A stretch of 64,000 nt of DNA from contig NZ_RJUK01000001.1 in assembly GCF_003762925.1 (NCBI RefSeq), positions 868,001 to 932,000 of the forward strand, read 5' to 3'. The DNA comes from Marinimicrobium koreense (GTDB lineage Bacteria; Pseudomonadota; Gammaproteobacteria; Pseudomonadales; Cellvibrionaceae). This document shows positions 53,127-63,186 of the stretch, in pieces (positions within the stretch are counted from its first letter, which is position 1; the number at the start of each line of letters is the position of its first letter). Under the pieces are notes generated by a model that made no database searches, was not told the origin of the DNA, and saw nothing but the letters and a program-made list of their open reading frames with translations. The position numbers and the translations under genes were made by a program.

Positions 53127-56100
53127 TCAAGCGGGATCCGCTTCACCATGGTAATCACGCGCCATCCACAGGTAGACAGCCGGGATGACAAACAGCGTAA
53201 ACAGCGTCCCGATGGTCATACCGCTGGCGATCACGAGTCCCATCGCGAAGCGGGATCCGGCGCCTGCTCCCGTCGCAATCAACAGCGGCACCATACCCAG
53301 GACGGTTGCGGCGGTAGTCATCAGAATAGGCCGCAAACGAATCGATGTCGCTTCCTCGATTGCGTCGCGTTTGTTCCTGCCTTCCTGTTGAAGCTGATTG
53401 GCAAACTCAACGATCAGAATGCCGTGTTTGGCAATCAGACCAATCAGCGCCAGCAGCCCAACCTGAGTGTAAATGTTGATACTGGTCAGCCCTATGCTAA
53501 TAAAGATAAGGGCGCCACAAATACTCATCGGCACGGTGACCATGATAATCAGGCTATCCCGGAACGACTCGAACTGAGCCGCCAATACCAGGAAAATCAC
53601 CAATAGCGCAAAGAAGAAGGTAACCACCAGTTGCTGCCCTTCTTGCTTGAGCTGCCTCGATTGACCGGCATAATCAACACTGAAGCCTTCAGGCATAACT
53701 TCAGACGCAATACGATCAAGCTCGCCCAAGGCATCCCCGAACGCGACGCCCGGCATCGGTACGCCACTGATGGTAACCGCGTTCAACTGCTGAAAGCCGT
53801 TTAGTGACCGAGGCTGAACCGAAGACTCAAGTGTTACCAAGGATGAGAGCGGTACCAGCTCCCCTTCGCGGTTACGCGTGTAATAGTCCTCCAGCTGACT
53901 CGGATTCAACCGTTCAGATCGTTCAACCTGGGGAATAACCCGGTAAGAGCGGTTATCCAGTGAGAAACGACCCACATAGCCGCCGCCGGTCAAGCTGCCG
54001 AGGTCCGCAGCCGCCCGCTGCATATCGACCCCCATCAGCGCGGCTTTCTCGCGATCAATTTCCACTGTTTCACGAGGGCGGTCAATCTTCAGGTCGCTGT
54101 CAATAAAGATGAACTTACCGCTTTGTTGGGCCTGCTGGACGATCTCATCGACCACTTCGTCCATCACCTGGTAGGGCTGGGTTGAGCCGACCACAAACTG
54201 GATGGGCGGACCACCGCCCCCCGGTGAAGGCAGAGAAGGCGGCACGGTAGCAAACACATTCACACCCGGCAGATTATTCAGGAACGGTTGTATATCGTTC
54301 TGCAGAATCTCGTCCGTACTGCGCTCCCGCTGGTCCCAGGGCGCCATAACAAAACCCGCAATGCCGACATTAGTGCCACTGGTGCCATTGATGATAAACA
54401 GATTTTCCAGCTCGGGAATATCTTCCATCAACTGTTCAATATGCCGGGTATTGATTTCCAGATAGTCGAGAGTAGCGTAGGCGTCAGCGGTCGCCTGGGA
54501 GAAGACAAACCCTTGATCCTCCGCCGGCTCAAGCTCGGCCCGACTGGAAACGAACAGGAAATAACAGGACACAAGAATGATGGCGGCAAATACCAGAACC
54601 ACTGGCATGCTGTTCAGAGTGCCGTGAAGTGTGCGCTGGTAACGCCCGCGTAACTTCTCAAAACGATCGTCCAGCCAGACTTCCAGCTTTGGACGCTCAC
54701 CACCCGCGTCCCTTGAGCGCAAAATCTTCGAGCACATCATCGGCGACAGTGTGAGCGCCACGACCCCTGAGAGCACCACCGTTGACGCCAGGGTAAAGGC
54801 AAATTCAACGAACAGCACCCCTGTCAGGCCACCCACAAAGCCCAAAGGAATAAACACCGCCACCAGTGTCGTCGACATGGCCACAATGGGCCAGGCCAGT
54901 TGCTGGGCGCCCAGCAGGGAGGCATCCAGACGTGACATGCCCTCTTCCACGTGACGCTGAATGTTCTCCAGCATGATGATCGCGTCGTCCACGACGATAC
55001 CGATCGCCAGCACCATGGCCAACAGTGTCAACAGGTTAATGGAGAAACCCAGAATCCACATGAGGAAGAAAGTGCCCACCAGGGAAAGCGGTACAGCCAC
55101 AGCCGGCACGATGACACTGCGCACCGACCCGAGAAAGGCGTAAATCACCAACACCACAATGATCAGTGCGAGAACAATGGTGATGACCACCTCGTCAATC
55201 GCGCTCTCGATATACTCTGTGGAATCGTAGGGAATATCGGCGCTCAACCCCTCTGGTAGCTCAGGAATAATATCGTTATCCCAGACGTCGCGCACCCGGG
55301 CAATCACATCTAGCGCGTTGGAGTCCGGGGAAATTTCAATGCCGATGAAGGTCGCCGCTTCACCATTGAAACTGACCGATGAGTCGTAGCTCTCGGCCCC
55401 GAGCTCTACCTTTGCCACATCCCGCAGCCGCACAATGCTGTCGCCATTGGAGCTGACCACCAGGTTTTCAAATGCTTCTACACTGCGCAAATCAGTACCG
55501 GCATTCAGGTCAATCGCCACCATCTGCCCTTTGGTGCGACCCAATGCGGCCAGCACGTTGTTGGCCCGCAGTGCTGTCGATACTTCCGACCCGGTCAGCC
55601 CAAAAGCCGCCATCTGCTGTGGATCGAGCCAGATACGCATCGCAAACGTCCGGGCACCCAGTATTCGGGCACGCTGTACCCCCTGAATGGTCGCCAGCTG
55701 TGGTTCGACCACCCGCACCAGGTAGTCGGTAATCTGGTTGTTATCCAGAAGATCACTATAAAAGGACAGATACATGGCGGCCGTATCTTGCCCCACTGAC
55801 AGGGTTACGACCGGATCTTCGGCATTCTCTGGCAGCTGTGAACGCAGCGCGTTGACCTGAGCGGCAATCTGGGTCAAGGCCTCATTCGGGTCATAATCCA
55901 GGCGCAGAAAGGCCTGGACGCTGCTCACTCCGGCCGAAGAGGTGGATTTGACGTAGTCGATCCCTTCCGCCGCGGCCACTTCCCGCTCCATGGGCTTGGT
56001 GATAAAACCCTGGATCAGGTCGGCATCGGCGCCAATATAGGTCGTCGACACGGTAACCACCGCGTTCTTGATTTCCGGGAATTGGCGAACATTGAGATCA

Positions 56101-56189
56101 AATCCGGCACGCGCGCCCAGTAACAATAAAAACAGGCTGACCACTGTCGCCAGCACTGGCTTGCGGATAAATGCATCTGTAAACCGCAT
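53127..56189 (-). CDS. RND family multidrug efflux transporter permease (HAE1)
   Basis: Inner-membrane proton-driven efflux pump of 1020 residues. It opens with the RND N-terminal helix (FIRKPVLATVVSLFLLLLGA), has two large periplasmic loops, two sets of membrane helices and the conserved paired aspartates in helix 4 (AIGIVVDDAIIMLENIQRH), as well as the ALIGLIAKHGILIVEFANQL segment of the second half. The preceding adaptor gene is 27 bases upstream. No outer-membrane channel gene is next to it, so it probably uses a shared TolC-type channel. Substrate range cannot be told from sequence. Confidence 0.94.
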   Translation of the reverse strand: MRFTDAFIRKPVLATVVSLFLLLLGARAGFDLNVRQFPEIKNAVVTVSTTYIGADADLIQGFITKPMEREVAAAEGIDYVKSTSSAGVSSVQAFLRLDYDPNEALTQIAAQVNALRSQLPENAEDPVVTLSVGQDTAAMYLSFYSDLLDNNQITDYLVRVVEPQLATIQGVQRARILGARTFAMRIWLDPQQMAAFGLTGSEVSTALRANNVLAALGRTKGQMVAIDLNAGTDLRSVEAFENLVVSSNGDSIVRLRDVAKVELGAESYDSSVSFNGEAATFIGIEISPDSNALDVIARVRDVWDNDIIPELPEGLSADIPYDSTEYIESAIDEVVITIVLALIIVVLVIYAFLGSVRSVIVPAVAVPLSLVGTFFLMWILGFSINLLTLLAMVLAIGIVVDDAIIMLENIQRHVEEGMSRLDASLLGAQQLAWPIVAMSTTLVAVFIPLGFVGGLTGVLFVEFAFTLASTVVLSGVVALTLSPMMCSKILRSRDAGGERPKLEVWLDDRFEKLRGRYQRTLHGTLNSMPVVLVFAAIILVSCYFLFVSSRAELEPAEDQGFVFSQATADAYATLDYLEINTRHIEQLMEDIPELENLFIINGTSGTNVGIAGFVMAPWDQRERSTDEILQNDIQPFLNNLPGVNVFATVPPSLPSPGGGGPPIQFVVGSTQPYQVMDEVVDEIVQQAQQSGKFIFIDSDLKIDRPRETVEIDREKAALMGVDMQRAAADLGSLTGGGYVGRFSLDNRSYRVIPQVERSERLNPSQLEDYYTRNREGELVPLSSLVTLESSVQPRSLNGFQQLNAVTISGVPMPGVAFGDALGELDRIASEVMPEGFSVDYAGQSRQLKQEGQQLVVTFFFALLVIFLVLAAQFESFRDSLIIMVTVPMSICGALIFISIGLTSINIYTQVGLLALIGLIAKHGILIVEFANQLQQEGRNKRDAIEEATSIRLRPILMTTAATVLGMVPLLIATGAGAGSRFAMGLVIASGMTIGTLFTLFVIPAVYLWMARDYHGEADPA

Positions 56190-56216
56190 TGTGTAGCTCT
56201 CCTTAAGGCTGGCCTA

Positions 56217-57338
56217 TTATTCGTTAACAGTGTCGGGGCTCTGTTCAGACGATGGCTGCAATGCGGGGTCATCATTGATATTCACCAAGGCATTGTTGCT
56301 CAACTTGAGCAGCCCTGAGGTAGCGATTTGCTCACCGACCGCCAGCCCATCGACAACCTCTACGAGATCTCCTCGTTGTTCGCCAGTTTTGATGAAACGA
56401 CGCTTGACGCGAGTTTTATCTTCCTCATCAGAGTAAACGACGTACACGGAATTACCGTAGGGATCGAACTGTACTGCTGTTTGGGGCAGCACTTTCACTT
56501 CTCGAGGCTCCCCCATGGTCAGCGATACCCGACCAAACATTCCCGGACGCAGCTTCTGCTCTGGATTTTCCAGCGTCGCCTGGACCGTAAAGCTGCGAGT
56601 GGCTTCGTTGATTGAAGGCTCAATGGCCGTTACTTCACCTGTGAATGTGTCATTGCTGTAAGCATCCACACGAACACTCACTGGCTGCTGTACAGAAACC
56701 GTGGCAAGCTCTCGGGCAGGCAAAGTGAACTGCAGATAAATGGGATCCAGCGCCTGGACCGCCACCACCGGACTGCCCGCCGACACATACTGACCGACAT
56801 TCACCTGACGTATACCCGACAACCCTGCAAAAGGCGCACGGATCATTTTCTGACGAATACGGGCCTTCTGTGCCTCCAGCGAGGCCTGAGCCTGCTGCGC
56901 TTCACTCTGCCGTCGCTGCAATTCCGACTCGGAACTGTTGCCCTCCTCAAATAACCGCTGATAGCGCTGCAAATCCAGTGACGCCAACCGCTCTGCGGCT
57001 TCAAGGCGCTTGAGTTCGGCTCGATCAGTCTCAGTATCCAGGGATACCAGTAGTTGACCCTCTTCCACCGGTTCACCATTCTCAAAGTGTACTTCGGTGA
57101 CAATCCCACCCACTTCGGTAGTCAGCTGTGCGCCATTCACCGCTCTGAACGACCCCACGGCCGTTGTTGAACGGCTCCAGGTCAAAGCCTCAACCTCAGA
57201 GGCGGTGGTGGCAATGGCCTGCTCCGGCATGTTGGCAAAATACTGGCCCATCATGTAATTGCCGAACGCCTTCCAGCCAAAGATGAGACCGAAAGCAATG
57301 CTTACAGCCACCAGCATTATGATCATTCGTTTGGTCAT
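56217..57338 (-). CDS. RND efflux periplasmic adaptor subunit
   Basis: Membrane-fusion protein of 373 residues that links the RND pump to an outer-membrane channel. It has one N-terminal membrane anchor (MIIMLVAVSIAFGLIFGWKA), a lipoyl-like half (GIVTEVHFENGEPVEEGQLL), a helical hairpin of about 80 residues (LERLASLDLQRYQRLFEEG-type heptads), the second half (APFAGLSGIRQVNVGQYVSA), a beta-barrel domain and a C-terminal membrane-proximal domain (VVDGLAVGEQIATSGLLKL). First gene of the efflux operon; divergent from dnaE2. Confidence 0.93.
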   Translation of the reverse strand: MTKRMIIMLVAVSIAFGLIFGWKAFGNYMMGQYFANMPEQAIATTASEVEALTWSRSTTAVGSFRAVNGAQLTTEVGGIVTEVHFENGEPVEEGQLLVSLDTETDRAELKRLEAAERLASLDLQRYQRLFEEGNSSESELQRRQSEAQQAQASLEAQKARIRQKMIRAPFAGLSGIRQVNVGQYVSAGSPVVAVQALDPIYLQFTLPARELATVSVQQPVSVRVDAYSNDTFTGEVTAIEPSINEATRSFTVQATLENPEQKLRPGMFGRVSLTMGEPREVKVLPQTAVQFDPYGNSVYVVYSDEEDKTRVKRRFIKTGEQRGDLVEVVDGLAVGEQIATSGLLKLSNNALVNINDDPALQPSSEQSPDTVNE

Positions 57339-57662
57339 GCGTGTGCTCCCTCTACTCCTGAATCGCGCGTCGCGAAGGTATCTGGACTCTGAAACGTAGC
57401 CTGTTCCGGAGCCTGGTTTGCCGGCACCGGAGCATTCAGTGAAACCCTGGAAAAGCTCTGTTGAACCCTGTAGCCGAACGGATACGCGGGGGTGGGCTCT
57501 TTAGATGTGGGCAAAGCTTACAACAGAGGCCTGCAAAGGTACACGGTTGTTACAGAATCTTACATTCCCGCGCTGGCGGCTACGCGGTGTCACTGGATCA
57601 CTTGCATCTTTTTACACACCAGATTACTGTATATATAAACAGTATTTAATTGAAGTGTAACC
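57339..57662. promoter_or_regulatory. Divergent promoter region of the efflux operon and dnaE2
   Basis: About 325 bases without a gene. It contains the dnaE2 LexA box near its right end. The efflux promoter should lie in the left half; no clear operator palindrome was seen there and no regulator gene is adjacent. Confidence 0.5.
57625..57644 (+). promoter_or_regulatory. LexA (SOS) box upstream of dnaE2
   Basis: TACTGTATATATAAACAGTA is an almost perfect LexA site (CTGT-N8-ACAG with TA flanks), ending 18 bases before the dnaE2 ATG. It gives dnaE2 its own SOS control independent of the imuA promoter. Confidence 0.92.
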
Positions 57663-60600
57663 ATGAGCTATGCCGAACTCGTCTGCCAGAGCAATTTCTC
57701 CTTCCTGGAGGGCGCCTCTCATCCTGAAGAACTGATGAACCGGGCCGACGAACTGGGCTACCGGGCCCTGGCGCTGACCGACGAGTGTTCGGTGGCCGGT
57801 GTGGTGCGCGCCTACGCCGAGCACCGCCGGCTGGGCTCAGAGAGCCGCCTGATCGTCGGCAGTCGGTTGCGCCTGCCCCCCGGCCTGGACCTGGTGCTGC
57901 TCTGCCCGACCCGCCAGGCCTATGCCGAGCTTTGCCGGATCATCAGTAACGCCCGACGGCGAAGCCCCAAGGGACAGTACCAACTGGAGAAGTGGGACCT
58001 GAAATCCATCCAGCACGGGTTGTTGTTATGGCTGCCCTGCGGCGATAGCACACTGGACCAGCGCTGGGGTCAGTGGCTGAAAAAGCACCACGAGGGCCGG
58101 CTCTGGCTGGGTGTGCGGCGCCACCTGACGCACCGGGAGCACCGGATGATGGCCCAGTGCGAGCAGCTCGGTCAGGATCTGGCTCTGCCCTTGTGCGCCT
58201 GCGGTGAAGTGCTGATGCACCGGGCTGAACGACTGCCCCTACAACAGGTGCTCACCGCCATTCGGCTGGGCACCACCGTTGCCAAAGCCGGCCGCAAGCT
58301 CTGCCCCAATGCCGAACGGAGCCTGCGCAGTCACGCCAAACTGGAAAAACTGTTCAAACCCGAGTGGCTGGCCGAAACCTGCCGTATCGCCGAGCGCTGC
58401 ACCTTTGATCTGGGCGAGCTGCGTTACGAGTACCCGGCGGAACTCGTCCCCCCGGGGCAAACGCCCTTCTCTTATCTGTGTGAGCTGGTCGAACAGGGCG
58501 TTCAGAAACGGTTCCCCGAAGGGCCCGACGACACGGTCAGAGCGACCATCGACAAGGAACTGGATCTGATCGACAGCCTCGGCTACGCGCACTTCTTTCT
58601 GACCATCCACGATCTGGTCGTCTTTGCTCAAAGTCGCGGTATTCTGTATCAGGGGCGGGGCTCAGCCGCCAACTCGGTGGTCTGTTACTGCCTGGAAATC
58701 ACCGCCGTCGACCCGAGGCACATCAAAGTCCTGTTTGAGCGTTTTCTGTCCAAAGAGCGCAATGAACCGCCGGACATTGATGTGGACTTCGAACACGAAC
58801 GGCGCGAAGAAGTGATCCAGTACATCTATGAAAAATACGGGCGCCCCCGGGCAGCCCTGGCCGCTACCGTTATCCGCTACCGGTTCAAAAGTGCGCTGCG
58901 GGATGTGGGCAAGGCACTCGGTATCGGCGAATCCCACCTGGATTTCCTGATTCGCAACATCAACCGGCGGGACCGGGACAGCCAGTGGGAGCAGCAGGTA
59001 AGCGATATTGGCCTGGACCCGGAGTCCGGAATCGCCCAGCAACTGGTGCAACTAGTCAATGAGCTGCGCGGTTTTCCCCGCCACCTGTCGCAACATGTGG
59101 GGGGCTTTGTCATTTCCTCGGGCCCGCTCTACGAACTGGTCCCCATCGAAAATGCCGCCATGACCGAGCGCACGGTCATCCAGTGGGACAAAGATGACAT
59201 TGAAACCCTCGGATTGCTGAAGGTGGATGTTCTGGCATTGGGTATGCTCACCGCCCTGCGTAAAAGTTTTGATCTGGTCCGCCAGCACTGGGGCCGCTCA
59301 CTGAGCCTTTCCGAGCTGACCGGCGCCATGGACGACCCGGCGGTTTACCGGTTGATTCAGAAAGCCGATACGGTGGGACTGTTTCAGATTGAATCCCGGG
59401 CTCAGATGTCCATGCTGCCACGCCTGAGGCCGGCCTGCTATTACGATCTGGTGATCCAGATTGCCATTGTCCGGCCCGGTCCGATTCAGGGCGGCATGGT
59501 CCACCCCTATCTGAAACGCCGCAATAAAGAAGAGGGCGTGGACTACCCCTCCGAGGAAGTCAGAGGCGTTCTGGAGCGCACTCTGGGGGTACCGATTTTT
59601 CAGGAGCAGGTCATCCAACTGGCCATGGTGGCCGCCGGATTCACCGGCGGGGAAGCCGATCAGTTGCGGCGCGCCATGGCGGCCTGGAAGAAAACCGGTG
59701 AGCTGGAAAAGTTTCACGACAAACTGGTCGATGGCATGGTGGCCCGGGGCTACACCAACGAGTACGCAGAGCGTATCTATCAACAGATTTGCGGCTTTGG
59801 CGAATACGGTTTTCCCGAATCCCACTCCGCCAGCTTTGCCCTACTCGCCTATGCCTCGGCGTGGCTGAAACACCACTACCCCGAAGCGTTCTACACCGCA
59901 CTGCTGAACAGCCACCCCATGGGCTTCTATTCACCGTCGCAGTTGATCCAGGACGCCCGCCGTCACGGGTTGGAGGTGCGACCGGTCTGTGTGAATCGTT
60001 CGGAGCGGGATCACGGCCTCGAAAAGACCGATCAGGGTTGGGCCATTCGGCTCGGTTTCCGATTGGTCAAAGGCCTCTCTGAGGCTGGCATGACTCAGCT
60101 TGTGGCACAGCCCCGCCAGAGCGAAGAACGCCGTTTTCAACAGGTGTCGCAACTGAAAGCCGACGGTTTCAGTCAGCGGGACCTCGAAGCGCTGGCCAGT
60201 GCTAATGCCCTGCATGACCTCAGTGATAACCGCTACCAGACCCGCTGGGCACTGATGGACCAAAGTCATTCACTGCCTTTGTTTGCCCATCTTGATGAAC
60301 CAGACAAGGCGGCCGAACCCGAGGCGGACTATCTGACAGCTCCAAGTGAGTTGGACAACCTGGTGGAGGATTATGCAAGCACCGGGCTGACCCTGAATCG
60401 TCATCCGATCACTCTTCTGGATGAGGCTGGCGCTATCGGTCGCTTTACCCGGGCCAAGGACTTGTGCACCCGGGAGCACAAGTCCATGGTGGCCGTCGCC
60501 GGTGTGGTAACCGGACGACAGAGTCCCGGCACCGCCGCCGGAGTCACCTTCATCACCCTGGAAGACGATACCGGCAACAGCAATGTCGTGGTCTGGCTGG

Positions 60601-60764
60601 CAACGGCCCGCGCCCAAAAACAGGCCTACCTGACCGCCCGGCTATTGAAAGTCCACGGGATTCTGGAGCGGGAAGGTGAAGTCACTCACGTGATCGCCGG
60701 TCGCCTGGAAGATCTCAGCCACCGTCTGGATGCCCTGTCCACCCGGTCCAGGGACTTTCATTAA
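57663..60764 (+). CDS. dnaE2: Error-prone DNA polymerase DnaE2 (ImuC)
   Basis: Catalytic C-family polymerase of the damage-induced mutasome, 1033 residues. It starts with the PHP domain (YAELVCQSNFSFLEGASHPEE, TDECSVAGVVRAY), has the polymerase core with ILYQGRGSAANSVVCYCLEITAVDP and the catalytic aspartates in PPDIDVDFEHERREEVIQYI, then GLFQIESRAQMSMLPRLRP, FGEYGFPESHSASFALLAYASAWLKHHYPEAF and a C-terminal OB-fold (VAVAGVVTGRQSPGTAAGVT FITLEDDTGN-type). It lacks the long C-terminal extension of replicative DnaE, as expected for DnaE2. The first 17-bp unit of a small tandem repeat overlaps its stop. Confidence 0.95.
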   Translation: MSYAELVCQSNFSFLEGASHPEELMNRADELGYRALALTDECSVAGVVRAYAEHRRLGSESRLIVGSRLRLPPGLDLVLLCPTRQAYAELCRIISNARRRSPKGQYQLEKWDLKSIQHGLLLWLPCGDSTLDQRWGQWLKKHHEGRLWLGVRRHLTHREHRMMAQCEQLGQDLALPLCACGEVLMHRAERLPLQQVLTAIRLGTTVAKAGRKLCPNAERSLRSHAKLEKLFKPEWLAETCRIAERCTFDLGELRYEYPAELVPPGQTPFSYLCELVEQGVQKRFPEGPDDTVRATIDKELDLIDSLGYAHFFLTIHDLVVFAQSRGILYQGRGSAANSVVCYCLEITAVDPRHIKVLFERFLSKERNEPPDIDVDFEHERREEVIQYIYEKYGRPRAALAATVIRYRFKSALRDVGKALGIGESHLDFLIRNINRRDRDSQWEQQVSDIGLDPESGIAQQLVQLVNELRGFPRHLSQHVGGFVISSGPLYELVPIENAAMTERTVIQWDKDDIETLGLLKVDVLALGMLTALRKSFDLVRQHWGRSLSLSELTGAMDDPAVYRLIQKADTVGLFQIESRAQMSMLPRLRPACYYDLVIQIAIVRPGPIQGGMVHPYLKRRNKEEGVDYPSEEVRGVLERTLGVPIFQEQVIQLAMVAAGFTGGEADQLRRAMAAWKKTGELEKFHDKLVDGMVARGYTNEYAERIYQQICGFGEYGFPESHSASFALLAYASAWLKHHYPEAFYTALLNSHPMGFYSPSQLIQDARRHGLEVRPVCVNRSERDHGLEKTDQGWAIRLGFRLVKGLSEAGMTQLVAQPRQSEERRFQQVSQLKADGFSQRDLEALASANALHDLSDNRYQTRWALMDQSHSLPLFAHLDEPDKAAEPEADYLTAPSELDNLVEDYASTGLTLNRHPITLLDEAGAIGRFTRAKDLCTREHKSMVAVAGVVTGRQSPGTAAGVTFITLEDDTGNSNVVVWLATARAQKQAYLTARLLKVHGILEREGEVTHVIAGRLEDLSHRLDALSTRSRDFH

Positions 60765-60808
60765 ACCATCACCGGCATTAAACCATCACTGGCATTAATC
60801 AATCACTG
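60760..60808. repeat. 17-bp tandem repeat at the end of dnaE2
   Basis: ATTAAACCATCACCGGC is followed directly by ATTAAACCATCACTGGC and a partial third unit ATTAATCAATCACTG. The first unit includes the dnaE2 stop codon. The array fills most of the gap between dnaE2 and the convergent methyltransferase gene. Confidence 0.8.
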
Positions 60809-60820
60809 ATCTCAATCGTG

Positions 60821-61423
60821 TTACTGACGCACAAATACCAGGCAGCGATTGTTGGCGGGCAGCTCAAGGGTTTCGGTCAGTTCCAGTCCGCGTTGCCCGG
60901 CTTCTTCGGCGACCGTCTGTCGATTGCGGATGCCCCGGTGTGGCGCCTGGGTTTTGAGCCACTGGTCGAACTCGGCGTTGCTGTCGCTGGTGAACTCACC
61001 CTGCTCGTTGAAGGGGCCGTAAACCACCAGCAGGCCGCCGGGAGGCAGAATCCGCGCGCACCCGTCCAACAGGGAGAGCACCGCCTCCCAGGGCATGATA
61101 TGAAAGGTATTGGAGGTAAATACCGCATCGGTGTGCTCGATCGGCCAAGGCGACTGCGCAGCGTCGAGCGCCAATGGTCGTTTCAGATTGCTGCCGAAGT
61201 AATCCGCCAGACAGGCCTGAATGCCTTCATGATTCTCCGGCAGGTCACTGGTCTGCCACGTCAAGTGCGGCATGGCCGCCGCAAAATAGACCGCGTGTTG
61301 GCCAGTACCCGTACCGATTTCGAGCACATGGCGGCGGGTTGCGAAACGCGGCGCAAGCACCGACAGAATGGGCTGTTTATTGTTCTCGCAGGCTTGAGAG
61401 AATGGTTTGTCGACGACCGCCAT
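60821..61423 (-). CDS. DUF938 family class I SAM-dependent methyltransferase-like protein
   Basis: A 200-residue protein that begins with the DUF938 signature (FSQACENNKQPILSVL) and has the SAM-binding glycine-rich loop VLEIGTGTGQHAVYFA, a following acidic strand (TSDLPENHEGI), FTSNTFHIMPWE, and the later ILPPGGLLVVYGPFNEQGEFT segment. Substrate unknown; the family is widespread in proteobacteria. GGAG lies eight bases before the start. It is followed by a 39-base gap from the spermidine synthase-like gene that precedes it in transcription. Confidence 0.9.
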   Translation of the reverse strand: MAVVDKPFSQACENNKQPILSVLAPRFATRRHVLEIGTGTGQHAVYFAAAMPHLTWQTSDLPENHEGIQACLADYFGSNLKRPLALDAAQSPWPIEHTDAVFTSNTFHIMPWEAVLSLLDGCARILPPGGLLVVYGPFNEQGEFTSDSNAEFDQWLKTQAPHRGIRNRQTVAEEAGQRGLELTETLELPANNRCLVFVRQ

Positions 61424-61462
61424 AAGAACGACTCCAGCACGGTGAAAGAAACCTATTGTATC

Positions 61463-63055
61463 TCAATAAAACAACACTGACTCACCGACCCGGTCAATCA
61501 ACAGATTCCGGTAGTACTCCGCCTTGGCAATATGCAGTGTTTCCAGAGGGTTGAAGTCATCCGTAATCACCAGCTCTGTATCGCCCGTAACGCTCACCTC
61601 CCGGGCCTGCAACCACTGGCGAGACACTGCGGGGCCACTGAGTTCCAGAGGGTCATCCGACACCACGAACACAAAGTCATTGAAGGTGGCCTCCGGTGAG
61701 GAGACAAACGTACGCCGATGCTCAAACACCTGATCCAGGGTGTTGGCCACGGCCTCCACCGGGGTGCGCTCCCCATCATGGGTCAAGCCGACAAAGTTCA
61801 GTGCCAACACACCGCCGGGCTTCAGGCGGGCTTTCAGCGTCTGGAACATCTCAAGGCTCAACAGATGAATGGGCTCTGCGCCGCCGGTAAAGCAATCGTG
61901 CACAATCAGGTCATAGCGTCGTTCAAGTTGCTGTATCCGATAGCGCGCATCGCCCACCACGACCTCGCCCGTCGGTTCAAAGCTGAAGTACTGTTGCGCG
62001 GCATGAGCCACCGCCGGGTCAATTTCAATGGCGTCGGTGCGTACACCGAAGCGGGCGTAGGTATTGACCAGGTGGCCACTGCCCAGGCCCACCAGCAGCG
62101 CCGAGTCCCCGGCCGGGTGAAACCGGGGCAGTTGACCGACAACCTGCTGATACCCCAGAAGGCCCAACCCGGTCTCCAGATCTTCCGCACCAATCGTCGA
62201 GCCACCCGACATCAGCCAGCGTATACCGCGCTCCGGCTGATCAATGACCCGGACCCAGCCGTAATGGGTTTCCGCTTCGAAGACGACGTCCGAGCCGGGG
62301 TAATCCCGCTCACCAATCGAAGTGCCAACTCCCAGCAAGAGCGCCGCCGCCAACACCCCCGTGGACACGCCCCAGACCAGCAGCGAATGCCCGGACCTCA
62401 AGCGCTGACGCTCATAGAGTGCCAATACAAACGCCATGATCAGCATCAGCAAACTCAGGCTGACCACGATGGCCTCGGTTCCAAACAGCGGCAACAGAAA
62501 AAACCCGAGAAAGAGCGTGCCCAGTACACTGCCCAGCGTACTGATCGCGTAAACCGTCCCGGCAGTTCGCCCCACCCGCTCAAGGCCCTGGGTGACAGTC
62601 TTGATGACATACGGGCCCACCATTCCCAATGTCAGCAGACAGGGGGTAAACAGGATCAGCGCACTGAGCAGCGCCCCACCCCGCAGTCCAAAGCCATTAC
62701 TGGCGAGCTGCACCGGTTTGCTCAACAAGGGAATCACCCCAATCAGCACCCCCGTCACCAGAAGGATGTGGGACAGCCGCAACCAGGGTGCGGTGTCGGC
62801 AAGACGTCCACCCACCAGGTAGCCCACAGAGAGCGCCAGTAAGGCGGTGGACAGCAGCGACGACCAGACAATCATGCTCACCCCGTAGTAAGGGCCGATA
62901 ATGCGCGTACCGAGCAGCTCGATCATCATGACGGTCGCGCCAGTGAGACTGGCGGTGACATAAAAGAGCCACCGATCCATCCGGGTCAACGGCGGATGAC
63001 CTGGCGTCGCGTTGGGAGATGTTTGTTGGGAGTTGGTCTGCCTGCGTTTGGACAC
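61463..63055 (-). CDS. Membrane-fused spermidine synthase-like protein
   Basis: A 530-residue fusion. The first ~210 residues contain about six to seven membrane segments (LFYVTASLTGATVMMIELLGTRIIGPYYG opening, then further hydrophobic stretches), as in MFS-like or transporter-like fusions. The C-terminal part is a spermidine synthase-type aminopropyltransferase fold: GSTIGAEDLETGLGLLGYQQ, LLVGLGSGHLVNTY (nucleotide loop), AIEIDPAVAHAAQQYF and YDLIVHDCFTGGAEPIHLLS. The GTG at 63055 is used because no in-frame ATG is near; GGA precedes it weakly. Whether it makes polyamines is unknown: many such fusions lack proven activity. Confidence 0.85.
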   Translation of the reverse strand: MSKRRQTNSQQTSPNATPGHPPLTRMDRWLFYVTASLTGATVMMIELLGTRIIGPYYGVSMIVWSSLLSTALLALSVGYLVGGRLADTAPWLRLSHILLVTGVLIGVIPLLSKPVQLASNGFGLRGGALLSALILFTPCLLTLGMVGPYVIKTVTQGLERVGRTAGTVYAISTLGSVLGTLFLGFFLLPLFGTEAIVVSLSLLMLIMAFVLALYERQRLRSGHSLLVWGVSTGVLAAALLLGVGTSIGERDYPGSDVVFEAETHYGWVRVIDQPERGIRWLMSGGSTIGAEDLETGLGLLGYQQVVGQLPRFHPAGDSALLVGLGSGHLVNTYARFGVRTDAIEIDPAVAHAAQQYFSFEPTGEVVVGDARYRIQQLERRYDLIVHDCFTGGAEPIHLLSLEMFQTLKARLKPGGVLALNFVGLTHDGERTPVEAVANTLDQVFEHRRTFVSSPEATFNDFVFVVSDDPLELSGPAVSRQWLQAREVSVTGDTELVITDDFNPLETLHIAKAEYYRNLLIDRVGESVLFY

Positions 63056-63186
63056 GTTCCATGACCTCTATTATTGTTGTATTGCGAATAGTTGGCCGTA
63101 GACTATAAGAAGTTCTGGACGCTGCCAACGTGACCTTCTGTTTTTGTGGTCTGGTTCGCAAGCGGTGAAAAGTATCAGGAGGTATT

